NCBI GenBank assembly: GCA_020631815.1
Contig: JACKGW010000020.1
Span: 1-29,496, forward strand
Length of the DNA stretch: 29,496 bases
Direction of reading: 5' to 3'
Source: Planctomycetota bacterium
Lineage (GTDB): Bacteria > Planctomycetota > PLA2 > JAEUHO01
Both the position numbers and the translations under genes were made by a program. Below are positions 15,890-22,535 of this stretch, piece after piece. Under the pieces are notes generated by a model. That model saw only the letters and a list, made by a program, of their open reading frames with translations, had not been told where the DNA came from and searched no databases. Position 1 is the first letter of the stretch; every line of letters starts with the position of its first letter.

Positions 15890-17041
15890 CTAGGTCCTCG
15901 CCTCTCGTCGTCGCCGTTCGAGGACACGCTCGTAGGCAGCCAAGGTTGCGTCGGCCGTTCGATCCGCCGTGAGGCGAGCCTCCACGCGACGGCGACCGGC
16001 CTCGCCTTGCGCACGCGCTGCCGTCGGATCGGCCAAGGTGGCTTGCAGTGCCTGGGCCAAGGCCTCTGGGTCGGCGGGCGGCACGAGACGTCCTTCGACG
16101 CCGTCGTCGAGCAGCTCGGGGATGCCGCCGGCACGCGTGGCGACAACAGGCAGGCGCGCGGCCATGGCGTCGATCACGCTGGTGCCAAGGCCTTCTTCAC
16201 GGCTGGTGAAGGCGAAGACGTCGAACAGGCGCAGCCACGAGGGGGCATCGGAGCGCCAGCCCACCAGGTGGATGCGGGCACCGAGGTTGGCGGCCGCGAT
16301 CTGGGCCTCGAGCTGGGGTCGACGCTTGCCTTCCCCCACGATCACCAGGTGCGTGTCGGGCCGCTGCGCCGCCAGACGGGCGAAGCCGTCGACCAGCGTG
16401 GCGTGGTCCTTGTGGCCCACGAGCGCGCCGATCGTGCCGATGACCTTCGCGTCGGGGGCGAGGCCCAGGCTCGCGCGGAGGTCGGCCTCGGTGTGCGGCG
16501 CGCCGTCGATGCGTGCCAAGTCGACGCCGCTGTGGGCCACGCTGACGCGCTCGGGTCGCAAGCCGTCAGCCAAGAGGACCTCGCGGATGCGCTCGCTCAC
16601 GGCGATCACATGGTCGACCCCGGGGTCGTACTTGATGCGGTCGAGCCCCGGGCTCTTGTGGCGAAAGATGCTGTAGTCGACGCGACGCGTGGCGACGAGG
16701 GCGGGACGGTTGCGGCCGCGAAGCCGCGCCGCCATGGCGATGAGGCCGTGGGCCTTGGAGGCGTGGGCGTGGGCCACGTGCGGGCGGACGCGACGGAAGA
16801 GGGCGGCCAGGGAAAGGACGGCGCCGACGTCGAGCTCGTTGGCGATGGCGAGCGGGGTCACGTGGAAGCCCTCGCGGCGAAAGCGCTCGTGGGCGGCCGT
16901 GCCGCGACGGACCGCGAGCACCTGCTCGACGCCGCGCTCACGAAGCGCCGACGCCAGGTAGAGCAGCTGCTGCTCACCCCCCCGCCATCCACGCTCGGAC
17001 GTCAGGTGCAGGACGCGCAAGGGGGCTTCGCCGGGGAGCAC
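15890..17041 (-). CDS. Family 4 glycosyltransferase
   Basis: The product is 383 residues if translation begins at the GTG at 17039-17041, giving V/M-LPGEAPLRVLHLTSERG. The frame is open another 372 nt upstream, but that DNA is the intergenic repeat island and no homology is expected there. TACCTT sits 6 nt before the GTG. The GT-B fold is clear: N-terminal R-V-L-H-L-T-S-E-R-G-W-R-G-G-E-Q-Q. The C-terminal domain has V-G-E-G-K-R-R, V-G-W-R-S-D and S-R-E-E-G-L-G-T-S-V-I-D-A-M-A at about 275-290. In that last motif the usual second glutamate is aspartate. Such enzymes move a sugar from a nucleotide donor to a lipid or glycan at the inner membrane face. Acceptor and donor are unknown and no other glycan genes are adjacent. 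Confidence 0.9.
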   Translation of the reverse strand: MLPGEAPLRVLHLTSERGWRGGEQQLLYLASALRERGVEQVLAVRRGTAAHERFRREGFHVTPLAIANELDVGAVLSLAALFRRVRPHVAHAHASKAHGLIAMAARLRGRNRPALVATRRVDYSIFRHKSPGLDRIKYDPGVDHVIAVSERIREVLLADGLRPERVSVAHSGVDLARIDGAPHTEADLRASLGLAPDAKVIGTIGALVGHKDHATLVDGFARLAAQRPDTHLVIVGEGKRRPQLEAQIAAANLGARIHLVGWRSDAPSWLRLFDVFAFTSREEGLGTSVIDAMAARLPVVATRAGGIPELLDDGVEGRLVPPADPEALAQALQATLADPTAARAQGEAGRRRVEARLTADRTADATLAAYERVLERRRREART

Positions 17042-17047
17042 GCGAAC

Positions 17048-17053
17048 AAGGTA
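17048..17053 (-). promoter_or_regulatory. Predicted -10 box, leaderless-type, before a GTG start
   Basis: Minus-strand TACCTT, 6 nt before the GTG of the glycosyltransferase. It supports the GTG as the true start. No -35 recognised. Confidence 0.45.
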
Positions 17054-17075
17054 CGCTTGCGGCGTCTCGCGCGGA

Positions 17076-17277
17076 GGTGTCTGATCCGGCGCAGCACCGT
17101 GAGGGGTGCAGGGGTGGTGCGGAATCAGCACCCCTGCTGCGCAGGCGAAGCCTGAGCACCGATTCCGCGCGGGAGCGCGGAACCGATCGGCGATAGGCCT
17201 CCCGCCTCGGGTCGCGTCGAGCGCGTGGAGCCATGCGGCCGACCGAGACAGCGACGCGGGGCGCCGGGTCTGACACC
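17076..17277 (+). repeat. Hairpin element split by a 154-bp insert
   Basis: GGTGTCTGATCCGGCGCAGC (17076-17095) is identical over 20 bp to the left end of the inverted element at 26006-26060. 17250-17286 matches that element's right end and 9 bp of its flank at 36 of 37 bases. In the copy at 26 kb the two parts are 7 bp apart; here they are 154 bp apart (17096-17249). The insert itself contains three perfect hairpins. Confidence 0.75.
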
Positions 17278-17353
17278 GGAGAGCGGCGATCGCCGGCCAA
17301 GGTGCGCGTGGAGCCCCGTGCGCAGCTACCCAGGCGTTCCGCGACGACTCGGT

Positions 17354-17414
17354 GGAGCCAGACCCCGCGCCCCGCGTCGCCACGGTGTGGCTCCGCTGCG
17401 CGGGATCAGGCACC
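17354..17414 (-). repeat. Hairpin element, 61 bp
   Basis: Read on the minus strand it begins GGTGCCTGATCCCGCGC and ends GCGCGGGGTCTGGCTCC. These pair over 17 positions with two mismatches and one G-T. It has the same length and nearly the same ends as the copy at 26080-26140 but a different middle. Confidence 0.85.
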
Positions 17415-17425
17415 CACCGGGGCTC

Positions 17426-19051
17426 CTACGGCACCAACACCAGCTGGGCGCGGTAGCGGGGGATGCCGCCGTCGCGCCAGGCCTCGGTGAGGACGTAGGC
17501 GGGGTGCTCCTTGGGCACGGCCTCGTAGCGCATCTTGCCGTTGATCACGACGGTGAGCGGCTTGTCGAGGTCGATCTGGTCCGCCGAGAGATGCAAGCGG
17601 AGACGCTTCACCCCTACGGTGCGAATCTCGATCCGGTCCCGCGCCACGATGCGGGCATCGACCACGCCCGCCGGATCGCCTGCCCCGGGCCCCTGCGGCT
17701 CGCGCGGGGCGAGGTCCGAGGCCACGACGGCCGGCCGCGTCTTCACCTCGACGCGCTCGCCGTCGCGCTCGAACACGAACACGCCGTCGCGGTCTTCCGA
17801 GGTCAGCGTGTCCAGCACCGCGCGCAGGATCGCGAGGTCCTGCGCCGTGCGGATGGCCTGGCCTTCCACCTCGACCAGCACGTCACCCGGCCGCACGTCG
17901 GCGTTGGCCGCCGCGCTGCCGTCCTCGACCTCCTTGATGCGCACGCCGGGCCCGGCGTAGTCGGTGTCCAGCGTGACGCCCAGTCGCGGGCGCGGGTTGG
18001 GTGCCGGGATCGGGAGCAGCTTGGTCGTGAGACCCACCGCACCCTTCACCCCTGAGGCCGTCTCCATGACCTCGACCCAGTCGCAGCGACCATCGAGCCA
18101 CGGCATGCTCGACTGCCAGCGCACCTCGTTCTTGACCGCGCGCGGATGCGCATCCCAGAACGCCTTCATCGCCTCCCACTCGGCAGGTAGCGCGGTGAAG
18201 TCGTGGCCGGTGTCCGGGCGGTCGCCCCAGGTGAGGTCGCAACCGGCGGCCTTCATCTCGTCCATGAGCGGCTTCATCTGCGCGGTCGGATACAGCGTGT
18301 CCTTGCCACCGTGGATGGCCCACACGGGGCGAGAGCCCACGTTGGCCGCCGCACTCGGACCGCCCATGAGTCGCGTCACCAGGGGCTGGCCCATCAGCGC
18401 CATGAAGCAGCAGAAGGGCTCCGGGTGATGGAGCAGCAGGTGGTAGCAGCCGCTCGCCCCGTCGCTGAAGCCAGCACAGGCGATGCGGTCCGCGTCCACG
18501 TTGTAGCTGCGGCGTACGTCCGCGATGGCACCGCGGATCACGCCGACACCACCGGGCGTCCACCACTCGGCACCCAAGCGCCCCGACGGACACAGCAGCA
18601 GGAAGCCCTCTTCGGCGGCCTTCTCGGCCCAGAGCCTGAGGCCCGAGCCCCCGCCCCCGTCTTGGTCGCGGGCGACGCCACCGTGCAGCCACACGAGCAG
18701 CTTCATCGGCGTCGCGGCGTCGTAGCCCTGCGGGATCACCAAGTAGCAGGTGTGTTCGTTGCCCCCGGGGCCCGGCCTCTTCCAGACGTGGATGGTGCCC
18801 TTGGGGACATCCGTCTTGAACGCACGCCCAGCCTCGACTGCCGCGGCGACCTCACCGGCCGTGGCACCACTGCCGATCAGCCGCAGCGCCCATGCGCCGC
18901 GCGCAACGGAGTCCTCGTCCTCCCACCAAGCTGCAGCCTGGGCCACGAGCTCGCCATGGGGCCTCTCCGCGGGCTCGTCGGCCCAAGCGGGCCGTGCGGC
19001 GCCGCTCACGGCGAGCAGTGCCGCCGTCAGCCAGGGGAACAAGCACTTCAT
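17426..19051 (-). CDS. Secreted alpha/beta-hydrolase (esterase) with C-terminal PDZ domain
   Basis: The product is 541 residues. A signal peptide at 1-24 ends A-W-A before DEPAERP. The hydrolase domain (about 85-310) shows the oxyanion region W-L-H-G-G (121-125), the nucleophile S196 in G-F-S-D-G, D251 in H-G-G-K-D and H283 in T-G-H-D-F, a full catalytic triad of the PHB-depolymerase/feruloyl-esterase kind. A PDZ domain follows at about 350-425 (R-P-R-L-G-V-T-L, then V-R-P-G-D-V-L-V-E-V-E-G). The last 80 residues form an unassigned beta-rich end. AAGGAG lies 5 nt before the ATG. It is 37 bp after cysS on the same strand and probably on the same transcript. PDZ domains usually bind peptide C-termini; the esterase substrate is not evident. 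Confidence 0.88.
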   Translation of the reverse strand: MKCLFPWLTAALLAVSGAARPAWADEPAERPHGELVAQAAAWWEDEDSVARGAWALRLIGSGATAGEVAAAVEAGRAFKTDVPKGTIHVWKRPGPGGNEHTCYLVIPQGYDAATPMKLLVWLHGGVARDQDGGGGSGLRLWAEKAAEEGFLLLCPSGRLGAEWWTPGGVGVIRGAIADVRRSYNVDADRIACAGFSDGASGCYHLLLHHPEPFCCFMALMGQPLVTRLMGGPSAAANVGSRPVWAIHGGKDTLYPTAQMKPLMDEMKAAGCDLTWGDRPDTGHDFTALPAEWEAMKAFWDAHPRAVKNEVRWQSSMPWLDGRCDWVEVMETASGVKGAVGLTTKLLPIPAPNPRPRLGVTLDTDYAGPGVRIKEVEDGSAAANADVRPGDVLVEVEGQAIRTAQDLAILRAVLDTLTSEDRDGVFVFERDGERVEVKTRPAVVASDLAPREPQGPGAGDPAGVVDARIVARDRIEIRTVGVKRLRLHLSADQIDLDKPLTVVINGKMRYEAVPKEHPAYVLTEAWRDGGIPRYRAQLVLVP

Positions 19052-19088
19052 GGCGACTCCTTCGACGTGCGGGTCGATCGGGGTGGGA

Positions 19089-20519
19089 TCAGGCCTTGGT
19101 CAGCTCTTGGCCGTTGCTCGTGTCCTTCACGACCAAGCCGTGCTCGTCGCGCAGCACGTCGCGCAGGCGGTCGGACTCGGCCCAGTTGCGCGAGGCGCGA
19201 GCCGCGGCGCGCTGGTCGAGCAGGGCCTGCACCTCGGACGACAGCGCCGGGCCTTCTTCCTTCAAGGCCAAGCCCAGCACGCGATCGGCGCGGTCCATCA
19301 GGGCCACGACCGATGCGGCGTCCTCGGGCGTGAGGGCGTCACCGTGGGCGCGACGGTTGGCCTCGCCCACCGCGTCGTGCACGGACGCGATCGCTTCGCT
19401 GGTGGACAGGTCGTCGTCCATGGCCGCGGTGAAGCGGTCCTCGAAGGCCTGGAACGTGGTCGAGGCCTTGGCCCCTTCCGCCAGCTTCGCGAAGCGTGTG
19501 CGCGCTTCGACCAAGCCGCGTCGCGTGGCGTGCGCACGGTCCATCGCACTCCACGAGAAGTCGAGCGAGTGACGGTAGTGCGACGTGGCCACGAGGTAGC
19601 GGAACGATGCCGGGCCGTCGGGGCCGCAGCGGTCGATGACGTCCTCGATCGTGTAGAAGTTCTTGAGGCTCTTCGACATCTTGCCGCCGTCCACCCGCAG
19701 GTGGCGGCGGTGCAGCCAGACGCGCACGAACGGGGTATGGCCCGTTGCTGCTTCGGACTGCGCGATCTCGTTCTGGTGGTGCGGGAAGAGCAGGTCTTCG
19801 CCACCCATGTGGATGTCGAACTCCTCGCCGAGGAGCTTCATGGACATGACCGAGCACTCGATGTGCCAGCCCGGTCGACCGTCGAGGATCTGCGCCGTAC
19901 CGTCGATGACGAACGCGGGCGACCACCACACCTCGCCGTCGGCGGGCACATAGGCCTTCCACAGCGCGAAATCGGCGACTTGGTCCTTCTCGTACTCGTC
20001 GGCAGCCACGCGACCGCTCGCCCCCGCCATCAACGACTCGGGGTCGAGGTGCGCGAGCTCGCCGTAGGTGGGGAACGAGGACACCCGGTAGTAGATGCTG
20101 CCGTCCTCGGCCATGTAGGCATGGCCCTTGTCGAGCAGCGTTTGGATCATCGCGACCATGCCTTCGATGTGCTCGGTCGCGAGCGGCAGGTGGTCGATCA
20201 TGCGCCGGGCGTCGAGCTGCTCGAGGCCGTCGAGGTAGATCTTCGTCCAGTGGTCCGTGAACGTCTTGCGGTCCTGTCCGGCCGCCTGGCTGTCACGGAT
20301 GATCTTGTCTTCGACGTCCGTGATGTTCTGGACGTAGGTCACCTCGTAGCGCTCGCGAAGCCAGCGCACGAGCACGTCGGCGGCCACGAAGGTGGACCAG
20401 TTGCCGATGTGGACGTGTCCGTAGACCGTGGGACCGCAGGTGTAGACGCCGACCTTCGGCGGGTGGAGCGGCTCGAAGGGCTCCACCCGGCGCGTCAGGG
20501 AGTTGTAGAGCGAGAGCAT
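19089..20519 (-). CDS. cysS: Cysteinyl-tRNA synthetase
   Basis: The enzyme charges tRNA-Cys with cysteine in the cytoplasm. The product is 476 residues, a normal length. The class I signatures are both present: HIGN at 37-40 and KMSKS at 280-284. The zinc ligands C28 (T-C-G-P-T), C222 (W-H-I-E-C-S), H247 or H248 and E251 are all there. Compared with the usual W-x-S-P-W-G-x-G-R-P-G-W-H, there is a small insertion giving S-P-A-F-V-I-D-G-T-A-Q-I-L-D-G-R-P-G-W-H. The start ATG at 20517-20519 begins the expected L-x-L-Y-N-S-L. No strong Shine-Dalgarno sequence is seen, but the gene lies only 16 bp after the NifU-like gene, so it is read from that operon. Confidence 0.97.
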   Translation of the reverse strand: MLSLYNSLTRRVEPFEPLHPPKVGVYTCGPTVYGHVHIGNWSTFVAADVLVRWLRERYEVTYVQNITDVEDKIIRDSQAAGQDRKTFTDHWTKIYLDGLEQLDARRMIDHLPLATEHIEGMVAMIQTLLDKGHAYMAEDGSIYYRVSSFPTYGELAHLDPESLMAGASGRVAADEYEKDQVADFALWKAYVPADGEVWWSPAFVIDGTAQILDGRPGWHIECSVMSMKLLGEEFDIHMGGEDLLFPHHQNEIAQSEAATGHTPFVRVWLHRRHLRVDGGKMSKSLKNFYTIEDVIDRCGPDGPASFRYLVATSHYRHSLDFSWSAMDRAHATRRGLVEARTRFAKLAEGAKASTTFQAFEDRFTAAMDDDLSTSEAIASVHDAVGEANRRAHGDALTPEDAASVVALMDRADRVLGLALKEEGPALSSEVQALLDQRAAARASRNWAESDRLRDVLRDEHGLVVKDTSNGQELTKA

Positions 20520-20535
20520 GGCGACAGTCTCGCCA

Positions 20536-21045
20536 TCACACGGTCTCCTCGGAAGGTCGGTCAGCCCCCATCGTGGGGGCTCCTGGGTCGAAGTCGGGCG
20601 TCGGCCGAGCCGGCAGGCCCCGGTCGTCGCGCAGCGCATTCTGCACGGCCCACAAGGTGTACCTGAACTTCTCCGCGGCGTCCGCGGGCCGCTCGGGTGC
20701 CCGGAGGGCCTCGAACCAGGGGTCGAGGACCTCCTCGCTGCGGGCCTCGAGGGCCAGGATCTCGTCGGCGGCCCGTCCGCGGGCCCAGCGGCCCAGGATG
20801 TCGGCGGCGACGTACATGGCGGGGTTGCAGAGGTTGCAGCCCATCGAGATGGCCTCGACGCGACCGTCGTTCACGCGGACCCGCACCTCGAGGACGTTCT
20901 TCCCGCCGCCGCGGCAGCCCTCGACCGTGGAGCGGCCGGTGGCATCGCCCTCGAGGGGCCGGAAGGCCTCGGGCACCTCGCCGCGCCCCCCCACCGCGAA
21001 GATGCGCTCCGCGTAGTGGCGTCGGACGGCATGCGAGATCGTCAT
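20536..21045 (-). CDS. NifU/SufU-like iron-sulfur scaffold protein
   Basis: The product is 169 residues. The core at about 38-95 has C44 (V-E-G-C-R-G-G-G), a beta pair V-L-E-V-R-V-R-V-N-D-G-R-V-E-A-I, then G-C-N-L-C with C70 and C73, and a helix ending R-W-A-R-G-R. This matches the plan of IscU/SufU scaffolds (cysteine, D-G-R-I, G-C-x-x-C/S, K-G-K). The normal aspartate after the first cysteine and the third SufU cysteine in the C-terminal part are not seen. The gene overlaps the cysteine desulfurase stop as ATGA, so the two are made together. That supports a role in accepting sulfur from it to build Fe-S clusters or in relaying sulfur. It is cytoplasmic. A sulfur carrier for tRNA modification is the main alternative. 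Confidence 0.78.
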   Translation of the reverse strand: MTISHAVRRHYAERIFAVGGRGEVPEAFRPLEGDATGRSTVEGCRGGGKNVLEVRVRVNDGRVEAISMGCNLCNPAMYVAADILGRWARGRAADEILALEARSEEVLDPWFEALRAPERPADAAEKFRYTLWAVQNALRDDRGLPARPTPDFDPGAPTMGADRPSEETV

Positions 21046-22379
21046 GCGCCTTCGTCCATGGCCGCAACGGGGTCGGCCAGCACGCCCTCCACGACGTCGG
21101 CGAACACGTCGAGCTCGTCGAGCGTGTTGTAGAAGTAGACGCTGACGCGCAAGTTGTTGGCCGCGCTGCCGCGCGTGTCGAAGCGCTCGTGAAGGTACGC
21201 GTTCGAGCAGAACATGCCCACGCGCACCATCACGTTGGCCTGGCGGTCGGCCTGTCGCTCGATGGCGTTGATGAGCGCGCCGCTGTGGCTGGCCAGCGTG
21301 AGAACGCCGCCCCGCTGGTCGGCGTCGACCGGGCCGAGCAGCTGCAGATGGTCGCCGAGGAGGGGCAGCAGGCGGTGGGTGAGGTGGCGGTTGAGGCGCC
21401 GCTCATGGGCCTCGATGGCCTCGAACCCCACGTGGTCGCGCACGTACCGGATGGCTGCCGCCGTACCGACCATGCCTGCGTAGTGCTGGAGGCCCGCTTC
21501 GAAGCGACCGGGCGGCAGCTTGTACTCCACGCGGTCCAGCCACGTGTCCGACACCGTATCGCCGCCCACGATGAACGGGCGCAGGGCGGTCAGCGACTCC
21601 TTGCGGCCGTAGAGCGCGCCCATCGCCGTGGGCCCGCACATCTTGTGGATGCTGCACGCGAGGAAGTCCACGCCGAGGGCCTGCACGTCCACGTGCCGGT
21701 GCGGAACGGTCTGGGCGGCGTCCAGGACCAAGACGCCGCCGACGGCGTGCACGCGATCGGCCAGTGTCTTGAGGTCCTCGTCGGAGATGCGCGTGCCGTC
21801 GAGGTTGCTGGCGTGGCCGATGGCGAGCACGCGCGTGCGCGGCGAGATGGCCTCCAGCGCCTGCGCGAGGTCGAACGCCCCGTCGGGCTTGAGGTCGAAC
21901 GTGCGGCGGACCACCAGCTCGGGGTCGCCAGCGCGCGCGCGCAGCTCGCGCTCCACCTCGAGCCAGGGCACGAGGTTGCTGTTGTGCTCGCGAACGCAAC
22001 CGACGACTTCGTCACCGGGCTCGAGCTGCAGACCATGGGCCACGATGTTGAGCGCCTCGGTCGCGTTGCGCGTCCAGACGATCTCCGACGGCGAGGCCGC
22101 GCCCAGCAGCTCCGCCATGAGTCGTCGGGACTCGACCTCGTGCTCGTGGAGCTCGCCCTGGAACCAGTTGGACGAACGTCCCTGGGCGTCGAGCCGGCCG
22201 CCGCCGCACGTCGGGAACTCCGCGTAGTAGGCCGTGATGGCCTCGATCACGGGCCGCGGCCTGAGCGTCATGCACGTGTTGTTGAGGTAGATCGGCGGCT
22301 TGCCGCCGCGCAGCCGTGCAAGCGACGGGAAGTCCCCGCGTACGGCCTGCGGGTCGAAGCTGTCGGCGGCCATCGGCAT
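21042..22379 (-). CDS. sufS: SufS-like cysteine desulfurase (class V aminotransferase fold)
   Basis: This PLP enzyme converts cysteine to alanine and takes the sulfur as an enzyme persulfide. The product is 445 residues. H132 in R-E-H-N-S-N stacks on PLP, D220 and Q223 (V-L-D-A-A-Q-T) bind its ring, and K246 in S-I-H-K-M-C-G-P is the Schiff-base lysine. C391 in R-V-G-M-F-C-S-N sits where SufS has its R-x-G-x-x-C persulfide cysteine. The start could be MPMAADS or the second ATG, MAADS, two codons on. TACCCT is 8 nt before the first ATG and no Shine-Dalgarno sequence is seen. It is the first gene of an operon with the scaffold, cysS and the esterase. A selenocysteine-lyase or related class V activity cannot be excluded by eye. 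Confidence 0.88.
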   Translation of the reverse strand: MPMAADSFDPQAVRGDFPSLARLRGGKPPIYLNNTCMTLRPRPVIEAITAYYAEFPTCGGGRLDAQGRSSNWFQGELHEHEVESRRLMAELLGAASPSEIVWTRNATEALNIVAHGLQLEPGDEVVGCVREHNSNLVPWLEVERELRARAGDPELVVRRTFDLKPDGAFDLAQALEAISPRTRVLAIGHASNLDGTRISDEDLKTLADRVHAVGGVLVLDAAQTVPHRHVDVQALGVDFLACSIHKMCGPTAMGALYGRKESLTALRPFIVGGDTVSDTWLDRVEYKLPPGRFEAGLQHYAGMVGTAAAIRYVRDHVGFEAIEAHERRLNRHLTHRLLPLLGDHLQLLGPVDADQRGGVLTLASHSGALINAIERQADRQANVMVRVGMFCSNAYLHERFDTRGSAANNLRVSVYFYNTLDELDVFADVVEGVLADPVAAMDEGA

Positions 22380-22387
22380 GGGGCGTC

Positions 22388-22393
22388 AGGGTA
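22388..22393 (-). promoter_or_regulatory. Predicted -10 box for the sufS operon
   Basis: Minus-strand TACCCT, 8 nt before the first ATG. It overlaps the edge of the 8-bp inverted repeat at 22391-22418. No -35 match. Confidence 0.45.
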
Positions 22394-22418
22394 CGGGGCT
22401 GGGCGGCTCCCCCCGTAC
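22391..22418. repeat. Perfect 8-bp inverted repeat in the divergent promoter region
   Basis: GTACGGGG (22391-22398) and CCCCGTAC (22411-22418) are exact complements with a 12-nt loop. The right arm touches the long inverted repeat that starts at 22419. Confidence 0.85.
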
Positions 22419-22508
22419 GGAGTCGGGTGAGATTCCACCTTCGGGCCGCGACGCGCCCCCGTCGGCGCCTGGTCCTTGCGGCCCGAAGGTGGAATCTCAC
22501 CCGACTCC
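22419..22508. repeat. Perfect 31-bp inverted repeat with 28-nt loop
   Basis: The arms 22419-22449 and 22478-22508 are exact reverse complements over all 31 bases. The left arm reads GGAGTCGGGTGAGATTCCAC onward and ends GGGCCGC. It lies between the two divergent genes, and its right end reaches the position of the -35 for the gene at 22536. It may be a mobile miniature element, a cruciform site or a REP-like hairpin; nothing in it codes. Confidence 0.95.
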
Positions 22509-22523
22509 CTACCTTCGATTGGA

Positions 22524-22529
22524 TACCCT
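22524..22529 (+). promoter_or_regulatory. Predicted -10 box, leaderless-type
   Basis: TACCCT ends 6 nt before the ATG at 22536; no Shine-Dalgarno sequence. A 17-nt spacer puts the -35 at CCGACT (22501-22506), inside the right arm of the 31-bp repeat. Confidence 0.5.
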
Positions 22530-22535
22530 GCCTCC

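Larger units (their letters stand above)
17054..17425. repeat. Intergenic repeat island A (no gene)
   Basis: This stretch lies between the esterase stop and the glycosyltransferase promoter, both on the minus strand. It holds no convincing gene. It carries two members of the window's hairpin-element family (17076-17277, split, and 17354-17414). Other perfect stems are GCAGGGGTG/CACCCCTGC (17108-17116, 17129-17137), GCGGAATC/GATTCCGC (17119-17126, 17161-17168) and TTCCGCGC/GCGCGGAA (17163-17170, 17175-17182). Confidence 0.85.

Noticed and set aside
17042..17413. An N-terminal extension of the glycosyltransferase reading frame
   Set aside because: The extension reads through the repeat island, is low-complexity Arg/Pro/Ala, and a -10 box sits just before the GTG at 17041 where family homology begins.
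18750..20666. A 638-codon plus-strand open frame
   Set aside because: It runs antisense to cysS and part of the esterase, both with complete family motifs; long antisense frames are expected at this GC content.
20697..22430. A 577-codon plus-strand open frame
   Set aside because: It is antisense to the sufS and NifU-like genes, whose active-site residues are intact.
22419..22508. Terminator function of the 31-bp inverted repeat
   Set aside because: Both neighbouring genes are transcribed away from it, so no gene end needs a terminator there, and no T-tract follows.
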